64,000 bases of DNA from Neoceratodus forsteri (lineage: Eukaryota; Chordata; Ceratodontiformes; Ceratodontidae), in assembly GCA_016271365.2 (NCBI GenBank), contig CM028129.1:430608501-430672500 (forward strand). Direction: 5' to 3'. Positions 44,425-54,619 of this stretch are shown here, piece by piece (the first letter of the stretch is position 1; every line of letters starts with the position of its first letter). A program made the position numbers and the translations under genes. The notes beneath the pieces are model-generated. The model searched no databases. It worked only from the letters and a program-made list of their open reading frames with translations, and was not told where the DNA came from.

Positions 44425-46420
44425 CCAGTTACTGTTCTCCAAGTATATAATGAAATCATCCAGTTCCCCCAGTGCCACACCACACCAAAATGTCATTTAC
44501 AAATGACGCCAGTGATCAATCTTATGGTAATAATGATTGACTTGGCTGTCATAGACAACTACTTTCTCCCATCTGCCCAAATAAAGGTTGGCATAATTGA
44601 GAGCAAAAGTTGCAATTCCCCCAACAGCCGCATCTTTAATTTGTAGGTAATACAGTCCCTGAAAAGAAACAATTTTTAGTGAGAATATGTTCCACAATCA
44701 ATAAGGAACTGCTTATGATCCAAATCCATATTCTCATCCTGTTTGATCCAGTATGCCTGTGCATTTAATCCCTCCTCATAAGAGATATTGGTATAAAGAG
44801 AGATTCTATGTCCAATGATAACATACCAATCCTGCTATCCTAATGTAAGCATCCAAAAACTTTGATAACAGGTTTGTCAAGGAACCAATGACTGCCACAA
44901 TTGGGCATCCTGGGAATCCTCCAATCACTCATGTATCATAGCTAAAACATAAAGGTGGCTTGAACAGTGTGAGAAACAGTGAAATTACACCTTCTACATA
45001 AACTTCTGTAAGAAATCTATAAATTTCAAGTTTGTAAGCATCAGTAGGGTCATTCCATGTTTTGCAATAAAAACGTATTTTGTAGTTGCCTCTCTGCCTC
45101 ATTTATGTACTTGGAGGTCAACATCACAACCATGGAGCCACTCTTATCCACTGGTTTGGTCGTAAGATCCCGGTTATCTTCTAAACTTTTCAGGACTTAG
45201 CTTCTTCAGAGGTAATATTCACATAGGTGGGTCTACTTAACCACTGAAACAATTCTTGACATTTATCTTCACAAGCTCAGTCAAATACTCTTACCATCTT
45301 ATTATGAGTTGGAATAAATGTTGAAAGGGATCAAAGTCCAAAGCTCCCTGCCAAGTCTCCATTGTTCCTCTCAAAGTGGACATATCATTAGTCCATCCTA
45401 TGGTATTACCATGACATATCCTGGCTTTCTCAAATGTGCTTTCAAGATTAAATTTCTGGTAAATCTTGTAGATTCACAGAAAAGATCGAATGGTCTTGCA
45501 TTCTGTGTGACAATGAAAGACAGTCCCTTCTGCAATGCTGATAATTGTGCAGAGTTAAGAGGTATGCCAGAGATGTTAATAACAATATTTTCAGGTGGTG
45601 GTTCTATTTCCACTCTGGTCTGCTGCCAGGTATTTTAATTTTCTTCCTCCTCTCTGGTCTGTTTCCTCTGCTCTTGTTCTGCGGCCGTCTCTGCTGTAAC
45701 TGTGGTTGTTCTTGTGGAGGGTCTCTGGATTGTACTGTTCGGCAACTGTGCCATGACTGTGACTGCAGTGGACTCTGGTTTCCTTCTAGAAAACCTCCTC
45801 ACTTATTTCTGTCTTCAATTCACTTGTTGAAGTATAATAGAGGGTAAAGTATTGCAAAGTATTGCAATTTTTCAAAATGGAATAAGGAGGTAGTGTTTGT
45901 AAAGACTGCCCTGGCTATGGCTATGGCTACAGCTGCGATCACGCTATGATGAGTGTATCTTGCAGTACACTTACTCCAGGAAAGCACTCTATCATTAAGG
46001 TAATCCAAATAATCCCTCTAAAACTTTCTCAGTTTAGTGCTCTTTATGCTACTGTCCTGTTAGGCTACTGTGTCCTTCACTTTTTCTCCAGAGCCAAAAA
46101 TTCCAAATGATCCTTGAATCTCAGAATGACCTTTTCCTTCGCTGGATGTCAGCTGTAATCTCTGGTTGTTGCCTCAAGTAATTCTTGATAATTGCTTTCA
46201 TCAAAGCAGCTGTCTGCAACTGTAATGATGCTTTCCAATCATTCATACATACAGCATAATCAAAACCATAACGGGAAATTTCAAAAGATGCAAGCCTCTA
46301 GGGGAAATATCTAACCTTTAGGTAGGCTTTCAGTGTGAGTCTCCTAAAATATAGCTTGTTCTAAATAAAGAAATTTAAAATGGCTGACCGTATATCCATA
46401 TTATTACCATCACTCTGCAC
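44425..46420 (-). pseudogene. Penelope-like RT, N-terminal and RT portion
   Basis: Signature text: IVINISGIPLNSAQLSALQK followed by GLSF (45,580-45,500), the conserved (V)VNLS..LT..Q..LL.KGLSF block of Penelope-like proteins; a basic linker rich in R/K/G before it (about 45,720-45,620); and GLYYLQIKDAAVGGI followed by NYANLYLGRWEKVVVYD (44,660-44,580), equivalent to YY.Q..G.AMG...AP.YANLF(M)G.WE. The RT reading continues as YLENSNW to the break at 44,425, then as NLRFSEQ on the other side of the gypsy element. Substitutions in the AMG..AP block and stops indicate a dead copy. Confidence 0.75.
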
Positions 46421-47160
46421 GCCATTAGCAGGTTGCTGAATTTCCACGTTCGTCAATTGTGGTTCATCCACGAACAGGTCAGCCTCACCCACCACAGTAA
46501 AATCACTGTCTAAATGCAAACTGATGCCTCCCCAACTGTAAATAACTAAGGGGAAAACTCCACCCAAACAACAAATTTGAAATCAACTGTCTTCCATAAT
46601 TTGAGCTTCAAACTCAGAAATTAGTCGTATCAAGGTTCACTGAACAGGCTGTTCAGAGGACCAGTACAAATGTTAGCTGTATACAATATGCAGTGAGCAA
46701 GTTTCAAACATAAAGTGACACAGCAAAAACAGCTCCATTGCATGAGTGTGCCAGGCGTAAAGTGTATGTAAGTCCCATATACTTGTACATCTTCTGTATA
46801 CCATTCTCCAGGGGTGACATAGTCACTTCCCTTAACAGGTGGTCAGTATGTAAGATGCCCCAGTTCTCCTAACAATGTTTTCAATCACTTGAATAAAGCA
46901 CTTTATGTGTAATGTGCAGTCACTTTAAGTAACCTGCTTTATACATGACTAGGTCTTACGTTCCGTCCCCCAATCAATGCAAAACCAGTCAAGGTTTTAG
47001 AACACCCAGTCTGCAGACTCCAAAGTGTGCTATGTTAATTTTATGTAATAAAGGTATTGTTTTTCTGGTGGAGTGGTGCGGTATTTGTTTTTGCCTTTAT
47101 GTTTATGTCTTGCATTCATACAGTGGAGCTGTTTTTCTGTGTTGCTTCATGTTTAATGTT
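46421..47160. repeat. Penelope-derived flanking repeats
   Basis: 46,773-46,890 is a direct copy of 37,370-37,490 (cccatatacttgtac, tgacatagtcac, cagtatgtaagat.cc.cagttctcc). 46,895-47,135 is an inverted copy of 36,390-36,590 (gcactttat..tgt, cactttaagtaacc.g, ttatacatg, aataaaggtattgtttttctggt). No gene. Confidence 0.7.
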
Positions 47161-48905
47161 AACCTTAATTTTGCACCTTAATTACTGGCAGCTTTCAGTG
47201 AAACAGCCCAAAATTTGGCATGTGTGATCGAGTGGCACAGTCTGAAGACATGAAAAGTTTTGTGATCTTGTTCAGTTTTTGAGATACTGAATGCCAAAAA
47301 TGCAAACAAATGGAGTTCGGTTTCCTATCGTAACATGTTTTCCCCTTGCTCTCGCACAGCCTAGATGGTATAGGAAGCTTTCAGGGTAGAAACAGCCTGT
47401 ACCAAGGTAGTGCCGTTTGAAAGTTTCATGAAAAAATATACAGTTCCAGAGTTATATGGATTTTTGATAACCATCAAGTTCAAATGTAAAAAACATACTG
47501 ATTGTGCATTCTTATTTCAATGATTTACTTACTGTGAAAAATGATTTGCTTGTTGTGAGAAAAAATAGATTTTGGCAGCTGCTGTCGTTGTTTTTTACTC
47601 AAAAACATTGAAAATACATAAAATGATGTATTTTCATAAAACAACACCACCTGAAACCTAGGTAAACAGGACCGTTGGGTAGATTCCAGTGTTTTTTTTA
47701 AATTTCCCAGGAAATAATGTTTCTGGGCACCCGAAAATTTAAGTTCCTAGTTTGAAGAGGAGCCATTCACCCACATTCTCGGGAGAACAACAGGACTTTC
47801 TTGAAATGTGAAGCTGCAGCTGGAGTTGTGCTGCTGACTTCAGTTACAGCAGTAAGATGGCAGACCCTGCTCTCACACTGTTTCTGTCTCTGTCTGTCTG
47901 TCTGTCTGTCTACTGAAATAATGCGACTCAGGGCCCACCCAGGTACTGCTTCTTTCTCCCCCTTCAAGTTGCCCACCTCCCCATTCCCATGTTTAATTTT
48001 AAGTTTTATAAGTGGATTGGCATGCCCACCCCAGTACCCCTTCTTCTCCCTCTTCCCTCTGAGTCATAAGCCCCCTTCCCATTATATACATGGCACCAGG
48101 ATGCTCATGTTGGTGCCACAGAACAGTAGCTCTGAAACTAGGGTACCCAACCCCATGTCAGAAAGTCCCCTGAATAAAGAAAACTGTCCTCATTGACTTT
48201 TTAAACCTGTATAAAGAGAACAGTCCCTCACCAATCTGACTCCTGCACACCCTCCACCACAACCTCCCACTCAGCACCCACAACCCGACATACATCCCAC
48301 CTGACCATGTCTCATGACATAGATCCACTCTCAATGGAAGACAAATCTTTTCTTGGAACGCAACGCTCTGACAGAGAAAATAAGGAGCGTCCAGTTTAAT
48401 GTGTTTCAATAGGGTTTGAACTTTTTATTCATAACTTTGTCATTTTAAATATTTGTACACCAAACTTTCAACATGGCCTTTTGGGACCCTACCCCATGAC
48501 TATGGCCAATGGAATTATTGAAATCTGACTTGGAGGCAATTTGTGGTCACTTTGTAAATCACCTTTGGGTGGGATTTGAACATTTTCACCACCCTTGTTC
48601 ACGAGGTGGGGTTATTGAAGGCTATATTGAAAATGTGGGGTCAAAATAATGTTAGAAACAACTAAGTTATGACTGTATGCTGACATTTGTCAGCTCAGTC
48701 ATAACTTAAATATTTCAATATTTGACCCCAAATTTTGCACACAGTTATTTTTTTCACACCACCACATGAATATGACAGCTGTTGTTTTTCACATCCTGGC
48801 TAAAATGTGTTTTCAGACCTGTGGCACAGAATGACATTTGGCGGGAAGTTGAAAACCTTCACCTACAGGATTCATGGCGTGGTGTAATAAAACTATGCTG
48901 AAAAT
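47160..48905 (+). mobile_element. Unrecognised repeat family, copy E
   Basis: Starts near ttttgcaccttaatta (47,170), shared with copy F (51,823). The first part runs to a (GTCT)n tract (47,884-47,911). The second part has ggtacccaaccccatgtcag, gaaaactgtcctcattgac (48,178-48,200) and cctccaccacaacctcccactcagcac. A 292-type unit follows (about 48,420-48,900), with tttcaacatggccttttgggaccctacc, catgactat and gaggtggggttattgaaggctatattgaaaatgtgg. It is cut by the foldback element at 48,905. Confidence 0.6.
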
Positions 48906-49261
48906 TTGTGCATAGATATTCAAAGGGTTGTGCCTGGGTGCAACTCAAAATGTACTTGGACAATATTCAAAGGAGGAATTGCAGCACAATTCATGATGTG
49001 CCAGGGCACAAAGATAATGCATGCAGTATATCTCCACAGGCATGCCCGGCCATATGCAACATCCGATATTCAGCCGGGATATGTGGCGCAGCTGTGGCAC
49101 ATCCCAGAGATGTGCCGCATACCTAGGCACAAAGTTGAGCCCATAAAGACTGGCTCAACTGCTAGCCACCCACAGGTGTGCTGCTGTATTGCAATGCACA
49201 ACACAGCAGCCACCAGCTGTGGTGCTACCTCCAATACACTGTTGACAAGCATCCCCATAGA

Positions 49262-49548
49262 TCCCTGGTGGTCTAGTGGTGCCTCTCTCCCTGCCCATAA
49301 CTCCAATCACCATAATCCTTGTTCAAAACACCTGAAGTTAGTGGTTCCCCCTCCGTTCCTCCGATTACTGTGAAATCCTCGTTCAAATCACCCTGGTGGT
49401 CTAGTGGTTCCCTCCTCCCCCAGTAACCCTGGTTACCATGAAATCCTTGTTCAAAAACACCCTGGTGGTCTAGTGGTTCTCCCCTCCTGCTGGTAACCAT
49501 GATTGTCTGTAAAATAAAATAAAAGATTCCCTGGTAGACTAGTGGCAC
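49262..49548 (+). repeat. Left-arm array of tRNA-Glu-like A/B-box units
   Basis: TCCCTGGTGGTCTAGTGGT (49,262-49,280) equals the first 19 nt of vertebrate tRNA-Glu. Related starts follow at 49,330 (degenerate), 49,391, 49,460 and 49,529, a period of 61-69 bp. Each unit also ends with a B-box-like gttcaaa(t/a)ca, for example near 49,321, 49,381 and 49,449. Each unit therefore carries both Pol III promoter boxes at roughly tRNA spacing. Confidence 0.65.
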
Positions 49549-49915
49549 CCCATGCCCCCACCCACACAGGATCCCTAGCCCACCCAGCCCCCATTGTCAG
49601 CGGGCAGCAAACCCACCTGCATACCTCCACAGCTGCCGCCAAATGACAGCTTACAGTATCAGCTGCAAGCCCATTGGTCACACAGCGGACCAATGGGCTT
49701 CAAATACCTCTGTAATAGTCATTCACAAAGTTGTGAATGACTACTACAGTATGCACTACAACGCCCATTGGTTCACAGTGGCGACAACGGGCTTGCAGCT
49801 GTGCTAACTGTCATTCGATGAGCAGCTGTGGAGGCATGTGGGTGAGTTTGCTGCCCGCCGATGATGGAGGGGGAGCTGGGTGGGCTGGGGGTCCTGTGTG
49901 GATAGGGGTTGGGAG

Positions 49916-50345
49916 GTGCCACTAGACTTTAAGGAAACATTTTATTTTACTTTATGGGTGATCGGGCTACCGGTGGGGAGGTGGTGACATTAGACTACCA
50001 GGGTAATATTCTATCACTTTACGGGTGATCTGGATGTATGGAAGGGGAGGGGGAACCAGACTACCCGCTGTTTTGAACATGGATTTCATGGTGATTGAGG
50101 TTACTGGAGGAGGGGGAACCAATAGACCATCAGGGTGTTTGAAATGAGGATTTCACGGTGATCAGAGGTAAAGGAAGGGGAGGTGGGGAACCACTAGACC
50201 ACCAGGGTATTTTTGAATGAGGATTTCACGGTGATCTGAGGTAAGGAGGGAGGGGGCACCACTAGACCACCAGGGTATTTCAAAGAGGAATTCATGGTGA
50301 TTGGGGATATGGGCAGGGAGGGAACTACTGGACCACCAGGGCAGT
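49916..50345 (-). repeat. Right-arm inverted array of the same units
   Basis: The inverse word (accactagaccaccaggg and variants) occurs about seven times, near 49,916, 49,990, 50,054, 50,118, 50,191, 50,257 and 50,324. Between them, gaggatttcacggtgatc is the inverse of the left-arm spacer. It is the mirror of the left arm, with more units. Confidence 0.65.
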
Positions 50346-50594
50346 TTACATTATCCAACACAGGTGATGGGTGGTATGGGATGGTGTGGGGAATCTACTT
50401 GGTCCCTGGTACAGGAGTCCACATGCTGTGCAGAGTGCCAGGTGCATAAAGCTGGCCAGCCCTTTGTAACACATGCAAATGGGGCCATAATGACATGCAA
50501 ATGGCCCCATTTGTTCCTTACATGCATAATGGCTCCATTTGCATATCTGGTCTGAATATCTGAATATTGTGCCCGAGCGCTCAGTTGCACTGTT

Positions 50595-51335
50595 AAAACA
50601 GTAAAAATTTGATGCAAAAAGTGCAAGGTATTGCACCTAGGAAAAAGAACCCCATGATGGAGTATTGGATGGGAGAGGAGAGACTTGGCACTATAAGCGA
50701 AGAACAGGATATAGGAGTTACCATCAGTAGCTCACTTAAACAAACTAGCCAGTGCAACAAGGCCTACAATAAGGCTAACAGGATGCTGGGATGCATTGGA
50801 GACAATACAATGCAGTGACCAAAATGATTCAGGGACAGCACGGTAAATCCTATGAAAAGCGCCTCAGGGCACTAAATTTGAGCTCATTGGAAACCAGAAG
50901 GAAAGGGGCGATATAACAGAGACCTTTAAATTCCTCAAAGGAATTAATAAAGTGAACTGTGGAATTATTTAGCCTGAGTACTAACTCATGGTCATGAAGT
51001 CAAGAGTGGGCGTTGGCAGGCGGGAGATTTAGGAGAGATGAAGGAAGTACCTCTAGGGAAAGGGTGAAGGATCCTGGAACAGTCTGCCAGTGGAGCTGGT
51101 GGGAGCGAGCACAGTAGGGGGATTCAAGCAGGCCTGGGATAGAATGAAGGAATAGTGGTAGCCTGGGCCAATAGGATCAGATAAGATAATAGGGAAGGGT
51201 CTGGGAGGTTAGTACCCTGGGGACCATTAGGTTCCAAAACTGATTCCAGGGATTTAGGGAACATGGTATGACTGAATGGACCATGGGTCTTTTTCTGCCA
51301 TCATTGTCTATGTTTTCTATGTTTCCTTTCTTCAC
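50595..51335 (+). mobile_element. CR1/L2-type LINE 3' fragment
   Basis: Plus strand: a shifted KVQGIA..KKNPMMEYWMGEERLG start, then TISEEQDIGVTISSSLKQTS, QCNKAYNKANRMLGCIG, and the later NLSSLETRRKG..YNRDL-like text. This is the region downstream of the RT catalytic site in CR1/L2 proteins. The 3' end near 51,300-51,330 (ttctgccatcattgtctatgttttctatgtt) matches, inverted, the end at 39,986. Confidence 0.75.
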
Positions 51336-51713
51336 AGGACCCACAGGGCCCTGCATGAAAAAGCTACAATAGATTGTGTTGGCAATATGTGATGAGACAT
51401 ACTTCTCTGCCTTTCAAGAGTGTATCACTATGAGGCATTGGCTTAGAGCTGTACCTTGTGCTTTGGACAGGAGGCTACAGACTAGTAGGGAGGGTAAGCA
51501 TTAGGGTTGACAACCTTAAGAAGACCCAACCACTGATTAATCAAGAATACGGAGACCCCAAATCCTGTTTTTCCCCCTTTTGCTGTTTGAGGGTGGGGTG
51601 GGAAGTTAGGGTTGGAAAACCTAACAACATATTTCTCTACATTTGTGGCATTAGTTGAACCCTAAGTGGTGCATTAACACAGTTTTTGCAAAGTATATAT
51701 ACATACATATATG
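51336..51713. other. Unassigned non-coding stretch
   Basis: No gene or repeat recognised. ttagggttg occurs at 51,503 and 51,606 (ttagggttgacaacctta, ttagggttggaaaaccta), each forming a small palindrome. Confidence 0.4.
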
Positions 51714-51770
51714 TATTATATTATATTATATTATATTATATTATATTATATTATATTATATTATATTATA
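51714..51770. repeat. (TTATA)n microsatellite
   Basis: About 11 units of ttata, uninterrupted. Confidence 0.95.
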
Positions 51771-52608
51771 CTGGCATGATGCTTTTAGTATAGTTAGGGT
51801 TGCCAGCAGGTTCTATATTAACTAACTTTGCACCTTAATCACTTGGTGTTGTTTTACAAATTGACTCAAATTTGGCATGCTTTCTCAAGGATGTAGGTCT
51901 AAATATGTGGAAAGTTTTGAGATGGTAGCTTGTGTGGTTTCTGAGATCTCACATCTTGTTTTCCTGTAGAGGGTTAATTTTTTCCTGTACTTAATGTTTT
52001 TCTTTTGCTTTGCTCTCACCTACAGCATAGATGGAATGGAATTTTTTCCCACAACTTTCAGGGTAGGACGTGGCCTGTGCCAACACTAGCACCTTTTGAA
52101 GGTTTCATGAAAGAATAAACAGTTCCAGAGTTATAAGAATTTAAAATTTGGTTTTGAGTTGTTCTGAACATGTGCTTTATGGTTTTGGATAACTCTTTGA
52201 TCTGATACAAAAATTCCTTATCAAGAGCATGTTTGGCTTCTCACAATTACTTCTCACAACGTGAAACAAATTTCTAGTGTTGTGGTGGCCACCATTTTGT
52301 TTTCCCTGAACTAAGAAAGATGTAAAATATATAAAAATGGTGTATTTTAAAAATAAACACCTGGATCTAACTAAATGGGACCCATTTAGCTAGATTCTAG
52401 TGTTTGTTTTAGAACCTCTAGAAATACCTCTTCTGGACACCCCAAAAGTTGGGGTACCCAGCTTAATGAGAGGAGCCATTCACCCACATTCTCTGTATGA
52501 AAACAGTGGGAGTTTCTTGACATCTGCAACCACAGATGGAGACATGCTTCTGGCTTGTGTGCCAGCAGTGAGCTGGCAATCTCTATTTCTCTTTCACTCT
52601 TTCTCACA

Positions 52609-52610
<2 letters not shown>

Positions 52611-52662
<52 letters not shown>

Positions 52663-52663
52663 T
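52611..52663. repeat. (ATCT)n microsatellite in copy F
   Basis: About 13 units of CTAT at the family's internal microsatellite position. Confidence 0.95.
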
Positions 52664-52749
52664 TTCCCCTCCTAAACCTCGCCTATTGCCACCCCTCTCT
52701 TCTATGCCTCAGTTCTCCCCAAATACCCTCTGTTTCATCCATGGTGTAA

Positions 52750-53060
52750 CCCTGTGAATACAAACCAATGTTAACAAATATTCTTACCATGTGTTAATCT
52801 CATTGCTCTATAGTACCAGGTGTGTAACCTCATTGCTTTATAGTACTTGAGGCCGACTGTAGATATTTTTCCTTGTATATTATTCTGTATTAATATTTTT
52901 AATCTCCTTATTCATGTATATTCTTTTTATTTTTTGGTTTTGTTTTACCCCATGTATTGTATAGTTGCCTAAATCTGCTTGTGTATATGACTGTCTGCTC
53001 AGGACCGCCTTGTAAATGAGCCTGCTCAATGGAGTATTTCCTGTTAATAAACTTGAAACT
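52750..53060 (+). mobile_element. LINE 3' tail inside copy F
   Basis: Ends ctcaggaccgccttgtaaatgagcctgctcaatggagtatttcctgttaataaactt. The same tail occurs at 53,420-53,645 (cagaacctccttgtaaatgagcttgctcaatggagtctttgctgatgaaataaataaat). A shared 3' tail marks two truncated insertions of one LINE family. Confidence 0.6.
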
Positions 53061-53419
53061 ATCTATTTTTAAATCTCACCCTGCTCAGCCAGCCCTCCTT
53101 GTGTTTCCCAACAGTGTTTCATAAAGCGGACTAAGGTTGCCACCCCATACCGCTTGCCAAACCCCTGTCCCACCAGGTTGCCCTCCACGCCACCCAAATC
53201 CTTAGGTGGTGATGCCGGGCATCACCCTGTTGCCACTGTGAAGTTAAGGTGACACTGGGGTGCCCAATCTCAAGTGTTAGATCCTATAGTGATTTAAACC
53301 TGCAAGAAGAAAACAGTCCCTCAATGTCTTTATGTTTTTTTAACTAACCTTAAAAAGTGTTCCATCACTGATATGATCCCCACACACACTCAGCACACCC
53401 TCCAATTACTATATATAGG

Positions 53420-53650
53420 ACTATTAAGTATAATGTATAGTTAGATTTCTGTCTTGTACACTTTCTGCCTATGTGCTGTATTTTTCTATGACTGTAACTC
53501 TGAATGCAGTTGCTTTGTATCTTGTTCTAACTTGTATCCTCTTGTATATCATTGCTGTTTGACTTTGTGCGCTGTCCTATCCAGAACCTCCTTGTAAATG
53601 AGCTTGCTCAATGGAGTCTTTGCTGATGAAATAAATAAATAAAAAATACT
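53420..53650 (+). mobile_element. LINE 3' tail with (AAAT)n
   Basis: Second insertion of the family at 52,750-53,060, with an intact aaataaataaataaa end. Confidence 0.6.
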
Positions 53651-54619
53651 GTAGATCCCCATGAGCAAAATATCCTCACTGTAGGTTGTGATTGACTAGA
53701 GCCAGCAGCACAAGCAGCACACTTTCACTTTATATTCACCAGCTGACTTGAATGTCGGCTCTGAATCCCAACCTTTCACTTTGAAACTAGCAGCCTCTAC
53801 AAAGATCTACTCAGAAAAAAACTTTTAAAAACTCAAGAAACTGCAAAGTCTTTCTAACACTACTCTTTAGTGGAAAACTGTTCCCTGGTTATCATAAAAT
53901 CTCTACCTTGCTCCAGAAACACAACCGTCATCCTCCATAACTGCGACTGGCACCTTCCTCTCACACAGACACCACAAACATGCTCCTTCCACTTGGCACC
54001 GCCATATCAAACATCTGCTCTCTTTCAACTGCATCCAATGTCAATGACTCCTGAGACAGCTCATAAGTAAGATGTGCTGATGCGCTTAATGAGCTGACGT
54101 GTTAACATGGAACATCAAGCCACAAGCACAGCCCACTAAATCATCCTGAAAACACCATTAAAATGGTATTGTACCATTTTTTTATGGTTCAGTTATATAT
54201 CAAGATCAGTATTTCATCTGTTAATTTTCAGATTTGATGATCTTAGTTTCACATCATTGCCATGGGACCAGGTTTCTATCTGCACTATTATTATTTCTTA
54301 TTACTACAATATGTTTTGGTGTATACACTCCTGGAATGGAAATCATACTTTTTCAAATATATCACTTTGTTCTTGTTTTATATATTACATTTTTCTAGAT
54401 TCATTATGGCCAGCATTACATTTATCCATGTCTCAAAGACCAGTGGGTTGTATCTTTCCATTTTATTAAAATGCATTTTTGCCGTTATTGTTATTGTTAT
54501 GAATTTCTTCTGATAGATGTTTAGTTGATTATTAATTATTATAAATATCAATGTTAACTGTAGAGTTATCTTTTGATTTATAGTTTTTTTTCTATGATTT
54601 CCTATTTTGGCCAAATTTT
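53651..54619. other. Unassigned stretch, probably including the L1 3' UTR
   Basis: 53,651-54,170 has no recognised feature. From about 54,180 the composition becomes strongly AT-rich like the L1 that follows, so this may be its 3' untranslated region. Confidence 0.35.

Larger units (their letters stand above)
36390..47135 (-). mobile_element. Penelope-like retroelement split by a Ty3/gypsy insertion
   Basis: On the minus strand the element runs from about 46,400 to 44,425, is interrupted by a gypsy element (37,895-44,424), and resumes from 37,894 to about 36,600. The two halves together give the linker, RT, post-RT region and GIY-YIG endonuclease in the order expected of a Penelope-like element. 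Flanks: 36,390-36,590 is repeated inverted at 46,895-47,135, and 37,370-37,490 recurs in direct orientation at 46,773-46,890. Such inverted and partial repeats of the own sequence are typical of Penelope insertions. All frames are broken. Confidence 0.75.
48905..50590. mobile_element. Foldback element with inverted tRNA-Glu-like arrays
   Basis: The two arms meet at a 19-bp near-perfect dyad (49,710-49,728 against 49,731-49,749, one mismatch). Matching arm segments include cagcccattggt / accaatgggct types, the tgcatgcctccacagctg region, and tandem arrays of ccctggtggtctagtggt in the left arm and its inverse in the right arm. The outer left part resembles the Harbinger promoter region (cgatattcagccgggatatg, gttgagcccataaag) and starts gatattcaaagggttgtgc. 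I take it as a non-autonomous Harbinger derivative. No ORF. Confidence 0.6.
51815..53415 (+). mobile_element. Unrecognised repeat family, copy F
   Basis: First part 51,815-52,610 (tttgcaccttaatcacttgg, caaatttggcatg, tagatggaatgg, ctttcagggtagg, acagttccagagttataag, tttagctagattctagtgtttgt, aggagccattcacccacattctctgtatgaaaacagtggga). (ATCT)n at 52,611-52,663. The second part resumes after a LINE tail: ggtgatgccgggcatcaccctgttgcc, ggggtgcccaatctc and gaaaacagtccctcaatgtc (53,315-53,335). It is truncated before the 292-bp units. Confidence 0.6.

Noticed and set aside
49262..49548. Possible functional tRNA-Glu gene cluster.
   Set aside because: Only the first 19 nt and a B-box-like word match; the anticodon arm, acceptor pairing and terminators are absent.
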